Numbered from the stretch's first letter, positions 17,495 to 27,253 are shown. The stretch: 64,000 nucleotides of DNA from Denitratimonas yunnanensis (SeqCode) (GCA_026410415.1 JAPMLR010000002.1:124001-188000), one strand, 5' to 3'. Numbers and translations are program-made. Notes: generated by a model from the sequence alone, not told the origin.

Positions 17495-18184
17495 ATGTCC
17501 CGCACCATCGCCATCGTCGAGGATGAACCTGCGATCCGCGCCAACTACGTGGACGCGCTGACGCGTTACGGCTATCGCGTGGCCGCATTCGCCAGCCGTC
17601 CGGAAGCGCAGCAGGCGTTTGCGCTGCAACTTCCCGATCTGGTGATCATCGATGTTGGTCTGGGCGACGAACTGGAGGGCGGTTTCGACCTCTGCCGCGA
17701 ATTGCGCGCGCGCTCAGCCACGTTGCCGATCCTGTTTTTGACCGCGCGCGATTCGGATTTCGACGTGATCTCCGGGTTGCGACTCGGTGCGGACGACTAC
17801 CTGACGAAAGACATCTCGTTGCCGCAACTCACCGCTCGGGTGCAGGCGCTGTTCCGCCGCACCGACGCGCTACGCTCGCCGCAGGCGCGCGACACCGTGA
17901 TCGCATTGCGTGGCCTGAAGCTGGAAGTGGAACGCATGCGGGTCACGTGGAACGGAGGGGAGGTGCCGCTGACCGTGACCGAGTTCTGGATGGTGCATGC
18001 GCTGGCCCATCGGCCGGGCCACGTGAAGTCACGCGAACAACTGATGCGCGAAGCGCAGATCGTTGTCGACGATGCCACCGTCACCTCGCACATCAAGCGC
18101 ATGCGCAAGAAGTTCGTCGCGCTGGACGCGGCGTTCGACGAAATCGATACGGTGCATGGGGCGGGGTATCGCTGGCGGCCGTAG
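17495..18184 (+). CDS. OmpR-type response regulator, PdsR-like
   Basis: A 229-residue regulator: receiver domain with acidic pocket E9/D10, phosphoacceptor D53 and the KD of LTKDISLPQL, then a winged-helix DNA-binding domain (LTVTEFWMVHAL to YRW). The text LVIIDVGLGDELEGGFDLCRELRARSATLPILFLTARDSDFD resembles the 'proteobacterial dedicated sortase system' response regulator family (TIGR03787, from memory). No cognate kinase, sortase or substrate gene lies next to it. GGAG nine bases before the ATG at 17495 favours this start over the one five codons upstream. Confidence 0.85.
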   Translation: MSRTIAIVEDEPAIRANYVDALTRYGYRVAAFASRPEAQQAFALQLPDLVIIDVGLGDELEGGFDLCRELRARSATLPILFLTARDSDFDVISGLRLGADDYLTKDISLPQLTARVQALFRRTDALRSPQARDTVIALRGLKLEVERMRVTWNGGEVPLTVTEFWMVHALAHRPGHVKSREQLMREAQIVVDDATVTSHIKRMRKKFVALDAAFDEIDTVHGAGYRWRP

Positions 18185-18187
18185 GCC

Positions 18188-19085
18188 TCAAGGCCGCGAC
18201 AATGTCTGGAACTGCGACTGGGCACGTTGCCGGAAGGGGTTGGCCGGGTTGGGCCAGCGCTGGCGCAGTTCGTCCATGTCTGCGGTCATCTGTTGGCGCG
18301 TGATGTGCTCGCCGTTGCGTGCGCGGCAAAAGGCCAGCGACAGCCGCGCTTGCGCGACGCGCCAAGCATCGGCGTCGCCAGCCTGCTCCAGCACCTCCAC
18401 CGCGCGTTGCGCCAGCGGCAAGCCGGTTTCCGCCGAACCCAGTTCGCATTCCCGATCGCCCAGCGCGGCCAGCAAGGGGCCGAGCATGCGATGGCCGTGT
18501 GCCTGCGCAATGTCCACACCCTCGCGCCACAGATCATGCGCGGCGTCGGCGTCGCCACGCATCCGCAACAGGAAGCCGAGGTTGTAGAGCGGGAAGGCCA
18601 GGTCGGCGTAATCCTCGATGCGGTGACGACGGTCACTTTCCAGCGTCGCGCGCAGCATGGGTTCTGCTGCGTCGAAGTCGCCTTCCTCGAACAGCAGCAG
18701 GCCGAGGTTGTTGTTGAGTGTTCCGATCTGTGTGCTGTCGGGATCAAACACGCGTTGTGCCGAGTGCAGGGCGCGTTCCCAAGCCGCACGTGCGGCGTCC
18801 GTCTGCTGGTTGCGGTATGCGGCCGAGCCTTGCGATACGCGCGCATCAATGACGAACGGATGATCCGGCCCCAGCACCTGTTCCAGCTCGCGTGCGGCTT
18901 CGTCGAATTGCGTCAGTGCTGCTACAGCATCGCCCGAATAAAACGCGAGCTTGGCCAGGCCGATACGGGTTTTCCCGAGTTCCTGCACGCGGAACCGGGA
19001 CTCGGGCACCGACTGCAACATGTGTTGCGCTGCCTCGAAAACCGCACGCGCGTCGTCGGTCAATACCTCGCCGCGCACATTGGAC
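18188..19085 (-). pseudogene. N-terminally truncated TPR tail of a Ser/Thr kinase-type protein
   Basis: The minus-strand frame encodes about 298 residues of tetratricopeptide repeats (for example LNNNLGLLLFEEGDFDAAEPML and FPLYNLGFLLRMRGDADAAHDLW). This is the usual C-terminal half of membrane kinase-TPR proteins, of which two intact ones lie in this window. Upstream of about 19085 the frame stays open but the translation becomes meaningless, because it is antisense to the cyclase gene: no kinase domain, membrane helix, start codon or ribosome site is present. I read it as a remnant of a deleted kinase gene. The boundary is approximate. Confidence 0.6.
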
Positions 19086-19138
19086 AAAGCAACGGTTTGC
19101 AGCGCATCGGCGATACCGCCCGTGCGCTGTCGCTGGCG

Positions 19139-20812
19139 ATGGCGCTGCTGGACGATCCTGCGGCGGCCTCCAAGCACGACGAAACCCTGGCGCTGACCGG
19201 CCGCATCGCCAAGGATCGCTGGCGGCGCTTGCCCGCAGGGCCAGCGCGCGAACACGCGGCGCAGCAGGCCATCGACTGCTACCGCCGCGCCTGGGAACAA
19301 AGCGGCGACATCTTCCCCAGCATCAATGCCGCCACCATGCTGTACACCCAGAACGCCCGCGACGCCGCGCGAGCCCTTGCCCGCGAAGTACGCGAGGCGG
19401 CGCTGCGCGATACCCATGCCGCAGCGCACTGGCGCGAGGCCACGCTGGGCGAAGCGGCGCTGCTGCTGGGCGATCCCGATGCCGCCGCCGGGCACTACGC
19501 CGCCGCGTTCCGGCACGCGGCAGGCAACCTGGGCGACATCGCCAGCATGCGGCGGCAACTGCGGTTGATCGAAGGCAGTATGGCGATCCCGCAAAGCGTA
19601 TGGCGCGCACTCGAACTGCCGCGCATCGTGGTGTTCACCGGGCACATGGTCGACGCTCCTGGCCGCGCCGTGCCGCGCCTGCCCGAAGCGGCGCTGGACG
19701 CACTCGCGCAAAAGCTCGCCACGCGGCTGGAGGCGCTGAACGCGGGTATCGGTTACTGCTCGGCCGCGTGCGGTGCCGACATCCTGTTCATCGAGGGGAT
19801 GCTGGCGCGCGGCGCGGAAGTACACGTCACCCTGCCGTTCGCGCGCGAGGACTTCGTCGCGACCAGCGTGGCCTACGCTGGGCCTGCTTGGGTGAGACGT
19901 TTCGAGCGGGCGCTGGCGCGCGTGGCCTCGGTCGGCTACGGCGTGCGCGAGCACTATCTGGGCGACGAATCGTTATACGCCTACGCCGGCCGCCTGATGC
20001 AGGGCGCGGCCCTGCTGCGCGGCCAGCAGCTCGAATCCGAACCGATGCTGCTGGCCGTGCTCGACAACGGCTCCGAACGCCTGCCCGGCGGCACCCGCGA
20101 CCTGCTGGAAAACTGGCAGCGGCTGAACCTGCCGTGCGAACGCATCGACCCGGCGCAACTGCGCGCTGCCGGAGATACTCCACCGACCACGCACTCCGCA
20201 TTCGAAGCGCAGGAAACGCCGGCAGCGAACGACCCGCCGGTACCGCTGCGCAGCCACGCGCTGCGGCGCCAGGTGCGCACCATGTTGTTCGCCGACATGG
20301 TGGGGTTCTCGCGTCTGAAGGAAGAAGACACGCCGTCGTTCCTGGTGAACTTCCTCGGTGCCATCGCACAGATGCTGGCGCAGTGCGAGACGAAGCCGTC
20401 CTTCGTCAACACCTGGGGCGATGGCCTGTTCATGGTGTTCGACGATGTGAGCGCAGGCGTCGAGTTCGCGCTGCGCCTGCGCGACGCGATGCACGGCGAA
20501 GACTGGCCCGCGCGCGGCCTGCCCGCCGGAACCACCTTGCGCATCGGCATGCACACCGGCCCGGTGTTCGAGGCGCACGACCCGATCATCGGTCGCTCCA
20601 ACTATTTCGGCTCGCACGTGGTACGCGCCGCACGCATCGAGCCCGTGGCCACGCCGGGCGCGGCCTACGTCAGCGCCGAATTGGCGTACACCCTGGCCGC
20701 CAGCGGCGCACACGGCGGCTTCGCCACCGATTACCTGGGCCTGTTGTCGCTGGCCAAGAGCTACGGCACCGAGCCGCTGTACCGGCTGCGGCGCGCGCAA
20801 GAGGCCGAGTAG
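19139..20812 (+). CDS. TPR/TRAFs-binding-like + SLOG-like + class III nucleotide cyclase protein, probably 5'-truncated
   Basis: About 557 residues in three parts: helical TRAFs-binding-like repeats (to about 155); a Rossmann-like region beginning IVVFTGHMVDAPGR with CSAACGADILFIEGML, which resembles SLOG-type nucleotide sensors; and a class III cyclase domain (about 380-557) beginning RTMLFADMVGFSRLKEED. Both metal Asp are present (FADMVGFS, WGDGLFMVF), but the adenine-specifying Lys is Thr and the transition-state Asn is Val in FGSHVVRAARIEP; the Arg remains. The repeat text runs upstream of the ATG (LQRIGDTARALSLA), abutting the truncated TPR gene, so the natural N-terminus seems lost. TTG at 19097 is another start. 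Substrate unknown. Confidence 0.7.
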   Translation: MALLDDPAAASKHDETLALTGRIAKDRWRRLPAGPAREHAAQQAIDCYRRAWEQSGDIFPSINAATMLYTQNARDAARALAREVREAALRDTHAAAHWREATLGEAALLLGDPDAAAGHYAAAFRHAAGNLGDIASMRRQLRLIEGSMAIPQSVWRALELPRIVVFTGHMVDAPGRAVPRLPEAALDALAQKLATRLEALNAGIGYCSAACGADILFIEGMLARGAEVHVTLPFAREDFVATSVAYAGPAWVRRFERALARVASVGYGVREHYLGDESLYAYAGRLMQGAALLRGQQLESEPMLLAVLDNGSERLPGGTRDLLENWQRLNLPCERIDPAQLRAAGDTPPTTHSAFEAQETPAANDPPVPLRSHALRRQVRTMLFADMVGFSRLKEEDTPSFLVNFLGAIAQMLAQCETKPSFVNTWGDGLFMVFDDVSAGVEFALRLRDAMHGEDWPARGLPAGTTLRIGMHTGPVFEAHDPIIGRSNYFGSHVVRAARIEPVATPGAAYVSAELAYTLAASGAHGGFATDYLGLLSLAKSYGTEPLYRLRRAQEAE

Positions 20813-21033
20813 CCGGGGCCGGGCTCGCGCTGCGAAGGGTCGCGCAGGCTACCGCGCACCGGTTCGGCATGCGGGCGGTTTGCGATTCCATGTTGCAGTG
20901 CGAGTTGCATTCGCTGCCGTATGGTCATTTAATCGCCAGGCTTTCAGGTCAGGGGGCCGCACAGCGGCAATGGCCTGAGGTCATGCCGGCGTCATGCCGG
21001 TCCACGTCATCGGGGTTCGGGAGAGCCAACACA

Positions 21034-22989
21034 ATGAAGAAACACCAGTCGATCTCGGTCGGGCGTCCGCTCGCCTTCGCCATCACCGCTGCGTTGGGTC
21101 TGGGAGCTGCCACAGCGGCATCCGCCGACATGGTGCCCAAGCAACTGGCCGGGTCGCCGTCGGAGTTCGCCGCAATGCGCGCGCCCGATCCGGTACAGGC
21201 CACGATCCATTCGCGCAGCGCTCTGGTCCCGGTGGAGATGATCGCTGGAAAGTCCGGTGCGGCATGGCAGGGGGCGCTGCCGGTGGAGAATGGCAAACTG
21301 CGCTTTGCCCTGCTCGGGCCCGATGACGCCGGTTGGGATGTCGCGTTGACCGGTCCGGCAGGCCAGAAGCTGCGTGCCGCCGACACTGCCAAGAGCAGCC
21401 GCGCGTCGACCTTCGGTATCGAAGGCGCACAGGTGCCGGCGCGGATGTACGAGTTCGGCAACCTCGCGAAGGGCATGTGGTCGCTGGATCTCGCCGGCAA
21501 TGCCAAGTCCGCTGGTCGTGGCTTCCTGCTGATCGAAGGTGATGCGGGTACCGAACTGGCATCGTATGCAACGCATGGTCGCCAACTGGTGGGCGAAAGC
21601 CTTGGGCTGACCGCGCAGTTGGCGGCCATCGATGGCGCCGGCAAGGCAATCACCGGTGCGGGTGCCGGGCGCATCGAGCGCGCCACCCTCACCGTGACCG
21701 GGCCCGATGGCAAGGTCGAGACGTTCGCGATGTTCGACGACGGCCTGCACGGCGACGGTGCCGCGGGCGACGGTCTTTTCGGTGCGGTGTTCAACGCTGT
21801 GCAGGCGGGTGACCACGTCGCGCAGGTGATCATCGAAGGCATGGACAAGGCCGGCAACCAGATCCTGCGCAGCGCCGAACATCTGCTGCCGTTCGTGGAT
21901 CGCTCCATTTCCCTGGCCGGTGAGCGCGCCTCGGCGCGCATCGACAAGAGCGCGGCCACGCGGTTGACCATCGATGTGCCGGTCAGCGCTGCCAAGAACG
22001 CCGGTCATTACCGGGCGTTCGCGGAAGTGTGGGGCCGCGATTCGGCCGGAAACGACGTGCCCGTGGCATGGGTCGGCGGCATGGTGACGCCGGCCAAGGG
22101 CAAGCTCGGCTTCGGCTTCGATGAGCGCTGGGTGGCCAAGGCCGGCGCGCAAGCGCCGTTCGAACTGCGCAACCTGCGCATCGAGCATCCGGATCATTTC
22201 GTGACGGTGGCATCGGCACAGCGCATGGCACTGGATCTCCCGGCACCGCGCACCCGCATGAAGGCTGGCGAGGTCGTTGTCGATGAAATGATGACGATGG
22301 GTCCCCGCCCGGCAGATCTTTCCGCCAAGGCCACGGGCAAGCGCCTGCTTCTGGTGCACGGTTACTGTTCCGGTGGTGTCTGGCCGGCGGGCCAGTTCAG
22401 CACTGCATCGAGCTTCCTCGACGTCAACCAGAACCGCACGCACGACCAGTTCGCGCAACGCATCAAGACCTTCGGCGCCAGCTGGAACTCGTTCGGCGTG
22501 GTCGCGCACAGTCAGGGCGGCGCGGCATCGCTGCACCTGTACAGCTACTACTGGAGCGGTCTGGACAATGCCACCGGCAACCGTCTGATCCAGTCGGTGG
22601 GTACGCCGTATCAGGGCACCAACCTCGCCGGCATCCTGGCCCGCCTCGGCAACTGGTTCGGCGTCGGATGCGGCACCAACAGCAACCTGACCTACAGCGG
22701 TGCGTCGAGCTGGTTGGCGGGTGTCCCGACCTGGGCACGCGCCAAGGTGAACTACTACACCACCTCGTTCGAGGACCGTGCCTGGGTGTATGACTACTGC
22801 AATGCGGCCACCGATCTGGTGCTGAGCGATCCGGAAGATGGCACCACGGAGCGTGTCAACGGACAGCTGCCGGGCGCAGTCAACCGTGGCCATGCCACCG
22901 GCCAGTGCCATACCGCCGGCATGCGTGATCCTGCGCAGTACCTCAATACCTCGCGCAATTCGACGATGAACAGTAACGCGGCACGCTGA
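21034..22989 (+). CDS. Secreted lipase-like alpha/beta hydrolase with conditioned-medium-factor region
   Basis: A 651-residue exported protein: signal peptide (MKKHQSISVGRPLAFAITAALG..., cleavage near ASA-D), a beta-rich middle with the repeat-like DDGLHGDGAAGDGLFGAVF found in conditioned medium factor/choice-of-anchor proteins, and a C-terminal hydrolase domain. The oxyanion turn is LLLVHGYCSGGVWP (about 440-453); the nucleophile is S493 in VVAHSQGGAAS. Several late Cys suggest disulfides. Likely an extracellular lipase or esterase. GGAGA precedes the ATG. A strong terminator follows. Confidence 0.85.
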   Translation: MKKHQSISVGRPLAFAITAALGLGAATAASADMVPKQLAGSPSEFAAMRAPDPVQATIHSRSALVPVEMIAGKSGAAWQGALPVENGKLRFALLGPDDAGWDVALTGPAGQKLRAADTAKSSRASTFGIEGAQVPARMYEFGNLAKGMWSLDLAGNAKSAGRGFLLIEGDAGTELASYATHGRQLVGESLGLTAQLAAIDGAGKAITGAGAGRIERATLTVTGPDGKVETFAMFDDGLHGDGAAGDGLFGAVFNAVQAGDHVAQVIIEGMDKAGNQILRSAEHLLPFVDRSISLAGERASARIDKSAATRLTIDVPVSAAKNAGHYRAFAEVWGRDSAGNDVPVAWVGGMVTPAKGKLGFGFDERWVAKAGAQAPFELRNLRIEHPDHFVTVASAQRMALDLPAPRTRMKAGEVVVDEMMTMGPRPADLSAKATGKRLLLVHGYCSGGVWPAGQFSTASSFLDVNQNRTHDQFAQRIKTFGASWNSFGVVAHSQGGAASLHLYSYYWSGLDNATGNRLIQSVGTPYQGTNLAGILARLGNWFGVGCGTNSNLTYSGASSWLAGVPTWARAKVNYYTTSFEDRAWVYDYCNAATDLVLSDPEDGTTERVNGQLPGAVNRGHATGQCHTAGMRDPAQYLNTSRNSTMNSNAAR

Positions 22990-23011
22990 TCCCGCGCTGG
23001 CTCCACCATGA

Positions 23012-23041
23012 AAAACCCCGGTCGTCAGACCGGGGTTTTTT
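23012..23041. terminator. Bidirectional Rho-independent terminator
   Basis: AAAACCCCGGTC and GACCGGGGTTTT form a perfect 12-bp stem with loop GTCA, followed by T's on the plus strand and preceded by A's, so it works in both directions. It lies between the convergent lipase-like and carbonic anhydrase genes. Confidence 0.93.
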
Positions 23042-23067
23042 CTTGCGACCCTTTCGCGGCACCGGCT

Positions 23068-23691
23068 TCAGTCGACGGGGCAACTGCCGTCGAGGAACGT
23101 CACCGCCCCCGTCTGCACCGAATACTCGGCGCCGACGATGCGCAGTCCGTCCTCGCGGATCAGTTTCTCCAGGACCACCGAGCCATGTCGGAGATGGCTG
23201 ACCGATACGCCGATGTTGGCGCGCATGCCATGCAATGCCAGTGTCTTCGGATCATTGCGCAGCTCGGTGTGAAGCAGGCCCTCGATCGATGGACGAACCC
23301 GGTCCACGATGGATTGCAGGTTGCGCGATTGGGTTTCCACCGGTTTGAGCAGTTGCTCGATGGTGGCGCTGATGGCGCCACATTGCGTGTGACCGAGCAC
23401 GACCACCAGCCGAACGCCGAAGCGCTCAGTGGCGAATTCCACACTGCCGACCTGTGACGGCGCGACGATGTTGCCGGCCACGCGGATCACGAACAGATCA
23501 CCCAGTCCCTGGTCGAACACCAACTCCGCCGGGACCCGCGCATCCGAGCAACCCAGGATGATGGCGAACGGCTTCTGGTCCTGGCACAGCGACAGGCGGC
23601 GAGACACCATGGCGTCCTCCTTCGCCAGGCTTTCCACGAAACGCTGGTTGCCTTCGCGCAGGCGGGCAAGGGCCTGGTCGGCGGGAATCAT
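23068..23691 (-). CDS. Beta-class carbonic anhydrase
   Basis: A 207-residue enzyme for reversible CO2 hydration. Zinc ligands are C48 and D50 in GCSDARVP, with R52 forming the Asp-Arg dyad, and H101/C104 in GHTQCG. Other landmarks are RVAGNIV and GSVEFA. AAAGGAG eight bases before the ATG at 23691 fixes the start over the longer open frame. It is read divergently from the tricorn protease gene. Confidence 0.95.
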   Translation of the reverse strand: MIPADQALARLREGNQRFVESLAKEDAMVSRRLSLCQDQKPFAIILGCSDARVPAELVFDQGLGDLFVIRVAGNIVAPSQVGSVEFATERFGVRLVVVLGHTQCGAISATIEQLLKPVETQSRNLQSIVDRVRPSIEGLLHTELRNDPKTLALHGMRANIGVSVSHLRHGSVVLEKLIREDGLRIVGAEYSVQTGAVTFLDGSCPVD

Positions 23692-23936
23692 CGGCGATCT
23701 CCTTTCAGGGTTGTCGGTAGCGGGGGCAGGCTTCGGGATTGCGTGAGCCGCTGACCGCAGCCTGATGCGGCCAGTGATGCCATCGGAGTCCTCGCTGGGC
23801 GCCCATCCGCCGTGGGAGCGGATGGTGCACGCCGGCACATTCTATCCACGGTCCGGTACGCGCCCAACCAATGGCAGTGGTCGGGCCCGCCGCCTGGGGC
23901 ATACTTTGCGGATTGCCTGCGATCTGGGGGTCCCCG

Positions 23937-26900
23937 ATGAAATCATCCGTTCTTGCCGCCTTGTGCGGTCTAGCCTTGAGCACCTGCGTTCTGGCCGATG
24001 GAAGCTCGCAGATTCTGCGCTTCCCCGACATCCAGGCCGGCCGCATCGCCTTCGTGCATGCCGGAGACATCTACATAGTCGGCGCCGAGGGAGGCACGGC
24101 ATTCCGCTTGACCTCGCACGAAGGCCAGGAGCTTTATCCGAAGTTTTCGCCCGATGGCAGCAGGATCGCGTTCTCGGCCGAATACAACGGCACCCGGCAG
24201 GTCTACGTGATGCCGGCGTCTGGCGGAGAACCGCGCCAGTTGACCTGGTACACCGATGTCGGCCCGATGCCGCCGCGTGGAGGCACCGACAACCGCGTGC
24301 TGGACTGGACGCCGGACGGAAAGCACATCGTGGTGCGGATGAACCGTTTGCCGTACGACGAGCGCGGAGGGCGGCCATACCTTGTGCCGGCAGACGGTGG
24401 ACTGGAATCACCCATGGTGGTTCCGGAAGCCGGCGGCGGCATGCTGAGCCCGGACGGTACCAAGTTCGTCTACACCCCGATCGATCGCGACTTCCGCAGC
24501 TGGAAGCGCTATCGCGGCGGCCGCGCGCAGGATGTGTGGATCTACGATCTGTCCGCCAACACCTCATTGCAGTTGACGGCCGACCGCGCCACCAACCACC
24601 AGCCGATGTGGGTCGGTGACACGGTCTATTTCGTGTCCGATCGCAACGACACCAAACTCAATCTCTATGCCATTTCCCCCGCCGGTGGCGAGCCTGCGAA
24701 AGTCACCGATTTCCGCGATTTCGACGTGCTCTGGCCGAGTGCCGGCTCGGATGCCATCGTGTTCGAAAAGGGCGGCGCGATCTGGCGCTTCAACCCGCAA
24801 ACCCGTCAGGCTGCGGAGGTGCCGATCCGCATCGCCACCGATGCGCCCGAGACGCTGTCGCGCTACGTCAAGGCGGGCGAGTTCGTCGAATCCGCCGACC
24901 TGTCTCCGGGGGGCGAGCGTGCCTTGTTCAGTGCCCGCGGCGAGGTGTTCACCGTGCCGGCGAAGGAAGGCGAGCCCCGCAACATCAGCCGCACGCCGGA
25001 TGCCCGCGAGCACAGCGCGCGCTGGTCGCCGGATGGAAAGTGGATCGCGTACCTGTCCGATGCCAGCGGCGAGTACGAGATTTACGTCCAAGCTCAGGAC
25101 GGCCGGAGCGCGCCGCGTCGTGTCACCACCGACGGCGACATCTGGCGCTTCGCGCCGGTGTGGTCGCCTGATTCGCGCAAGCTGGCTTACTCGGACAAGC
25201 GTCAGCGTCTGCGCGTGGTGGATGTGGCCACCGGCTCCAGCAGCGATGTCGATACCGGCACGCACGCAGACATCACTGAATACACCTTCGCGCCAGACGG
25301 CCGCTGGCTGGTGTACGTGAAGCGGCATGCCAACGGCAACAACGCACTGTGGCTGCACGCGCTGGATACCGGTGCGACGCGTCAACTCACCTCGGCGGAC
25401 ACCAGCGCCGAAAATCCGGCATTCGATCCCAAGGGCCGGTACCTGTATTTCCTCTCCAACCGCGACTTCAACCTCGCGTTCTCCGCCTACGAATTCAATT
25501 GGCTGTACCGCGATGCGACCCGCATCTATGCCGCGACGCTGGCGGCCGACGGCCCGGCCCTGCATCGTCCGCGCATCGATGAGGCCGGACAGGGCAAAGA
25601 CGAAGCCGAGGACAAGAAAAACGGCGACAGCAAGGCGCCGTTGCGTCTCAGCATCGACGTGCCCGGATTCGACCAGCGCACCGTTGCGCTGAATGCACCG
25701 GCAGGCAACTACCAGCAGCTTTCGGCCAACGACGATGGCGTGTTCTACATCGACATGACCGGATCGGGCCGTGGCGCGACTGGAACCGCGGTGCAATTCC
25801 TTTCGCTGGCATCCGATGCCAAGCCGCAGAAAGTCGCCGATGCGCGCGGCTACGTGCTGTCCGCCGGCGGCAAGAAACTGCTGCTCAGCCAAGGCAGCCA
25901 GCACGCGATCGTGGATGCCAAGCCGGATGCCGACTTCGCCAAGGGCAAGCTGGCACTGGAGCGGATGGAGTTGCGCATCGAGCCGCCGCGCGAGTGGCGC
26001 CAAATGTACGTGGACGCATGGCGCATCCTGCGGGACTGGTTCTATGACCCGGGCATGCATGGTCAGGACTGGGATGCGATCCGTGCCCAGTACGAGCCGC
26101 TGGTGGCCGGCGTGCGCAGCCGGTCCGATCTCGATTACGTGTTGCAGGAGCTCGTCGGCGAACTGAACTCCGGCCACGTCTACGTCGAATCCGGCGATCA
26201 GGTCCGTGCGGCGCGCAAGCCCGGCGGCCTGCTGGGGGCGGAGCTGATCAGCGATGCCTCAGGTTACGCGAAGATCGCCCGCATCTTCCCCGGCGAAAAC
26301 TGGAATTCCCGTACCCGCTCGCCGTTGACGGAGGCGGGCGTCATGGTGAAGGAAGGCGAGTACCTGATTGCCATCGATGATGTCTCCACGCGCGGCGTGG
26401 ACAACGTGTACCGCCTGCTGGAGAACAAGGGCAATCGGCTGGTCTCGTTGCGCATCAACGCGCTTCCGCAGGAGTCGGGCGCGCGCGATGTGGTCGTGCG
26501 CACCATCGAGAGTGAGCAGGAACTGCGCTACCTGGATTGGGTGCAGAGCCGTCGCCGCATGGTCGAGCAGCTGTCCGGCGGCCGCATCGGTTACATCCAT
26601 GTGCCCAACACGGCGGTGGAGGGCAGCCGTGAGACCTTCAAGGGACTGGTGGCGTACAACGACAAGGAAGCACTGATCATCGACGACCGCTACAACGGCG
26701 GTGGATTCATTCCCGATCGGCTCGTCGAACTGCTTGCGCGTACCCCGCTCAACTACTGGAAGCAGCGCGGCCTGGAGCCCAATGCCACACCGTTCCTGCA
26801 TCACCGTGGACCCAAGGCGATGCTCATCAATGGCCTGTCCAGCTCGGGTGGTGACGCTTTGCCGTACTACTTCCGCAAGCTGGGGTTGGGCAAGCTCATC

Positions 26901-27197
26901 GGCACCCGCACCTGGGGTGGTTTGATCGGCATCTCCGGCAACCCGCGCCTTGCAGACAACGGTGCCGTGCTGGCCGCGACCTTCAGCTTCATGGACACCG
27001 ATGGTCGCTGGGATGTGGAAGACGTGGGCGTGGTGCCCGACATCGAAGTGATCGATCGTCCGGAGTTGATCGCCGCCGGTCGTGATCCGGGCATCGAGCG
27101 GGCCGTGCAGGAGCTGCTGGCCGAGCTGGATCGCAATCCAACCAAGGCGATCACTGTGCCACCAGCGCCAACGCGATTCCCCAAGGTTCCGCACTGA
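23937..27197 (+). CDS. Exported tricorn-type protease (S41)
   Basis: A 1086-residue protein with a signal peptide (MKSSVLAALCGLALSTCVLA). Two beta-propeller regions with repeated FSPDGSRIAF / WSPDGKWIAYLSD blades cover about residues 30-640; then a helical core with the catalytic His in LNSGHVYVES (about 746), a PDZ-like region (GVMVKEGEYLIAIDDVS) and the C-terminal S41 core with the nucleophile in GLSSSGGDALPYY (about 969). It matches the archaeal tricorn layout. In bacteria such enzymes are periplasmic peptidases finishing peptide degradation. GGGGG precedes the ATG. Confidence 0.92.
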   Translation: MKSSVLAALCGLALSTCVLADGSSQILRFPDIQAGRIAFVHAGDIYIVGAEGGTAFRLTSHEGQELYPKFSPDGSRIAFSAEYNGTRQVYVMPASGGEPRQLTWYTDVGPMPPRGGTDNRVLDWTPDGKHIVVRMNRLPYDERGGRPYLVPADGGLESPMVVPEAGGGMLSPDGTKFVYTPIDRDFRSWKRYRGGRAQDVWIYDLSANTSLQLTADRATNHQPMWVGDTVYFVSDRNDTKLNLYAISPAGGEPAKVTDFRDFDVLWPSAGSDAIVFEKGGAIWRFNPQTRQAAEVPIRIATDAPETLSRYVKAGEFVESADLSPGGERALFSARGEVFTVPAKEGEPRNISRTPDAREHSARWSPDGKWIAYLSDASGEYEIYVQAQDGRSAPRRVTTDGDIWRFAPVWSPDSRKLAYSDKRQRLRVVDVATGSSSDVDTGTHADITEYTFAPDGRWLVYVKRHANGNNALWLHALDTGATRQLTSADTSAENPAFDPKGRYLYFLSNRDFNLAFSAYEFNWLYRDATRIYAATLAADGPALHRPRIDEAGQGKDEAEDKKNGDSKAPLRLSIDVPGFDQRTVALNAPAGNYQQLSANDDGVFYIDMTGSGRGATGTAVQFLSLASDAKPQKVADARGYVLSAGGKKLLLSQGSQHAIVDAKPDADFAKGKLALERMELRIEPPREWRQMYVDAWRILRDWFYDPGMHGQDWDAIRAQYEPLVAGVRSRSDLDYVLQELVGELNSGHVYVESGDQVRAARKPGGLLGAELISDASGYAKIARIFPGENWNSRTRSPLTEAGVMVKEGEYLIAIDDVSTRGVDNVYRLLENKGNRLVSLRINALPQESGARDVVVRTIESEQELRYLDWVQSRRRMVEQLSGGRIGYIHVPNTAVEGSRETFKGLVAYNDKEALIIDDRYNGGGFIPDRLVELLARTPLNYWKQRGLEPNATPFLHHRGPKAMLINGLSSSGGDALPYYFRKLGLGKLIGTRTWGGLIGISGNPRLADNGAVLAATFSFMDTDGRWDVEDVGVVPDIEVIDRPELIAAGRDPGIERAVQELLAELDRNPTKAITVPPAPTRFPKVPH

Positions 27198-27215
27198 TCT
27201 CGACAGTGCCTTCAT

Positions 27216-27253
27216 CCCGATGTCCCGTGCCGCACTTTGGGCCGGGCATCGGG
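27216..27253 (+). terminator. Possible terminator after tricorn protease
   Basis: CCCGATGTCCCG and CGGGCATCGGG pair with one bulged base across a 15-nt loop, 18 bases after the stop codon; only a weak T-run (GTTTCT) follows eight bases later. Confidence 0.35.

Noticed and set aside
19139..20812. Pycsar or CBASS anti-phage operon
   Set aside because: The cyclase is not adjacent to a TIR, TM, phospholipase or other effector, and lacks key active-site residues.
18892..21033. Long upstream extension of the lipase-like frame
   Set aside because: It lies antisense/out of frame over the cyclase gene; the signal peptide and ribosome site at 21034 mark the true start.
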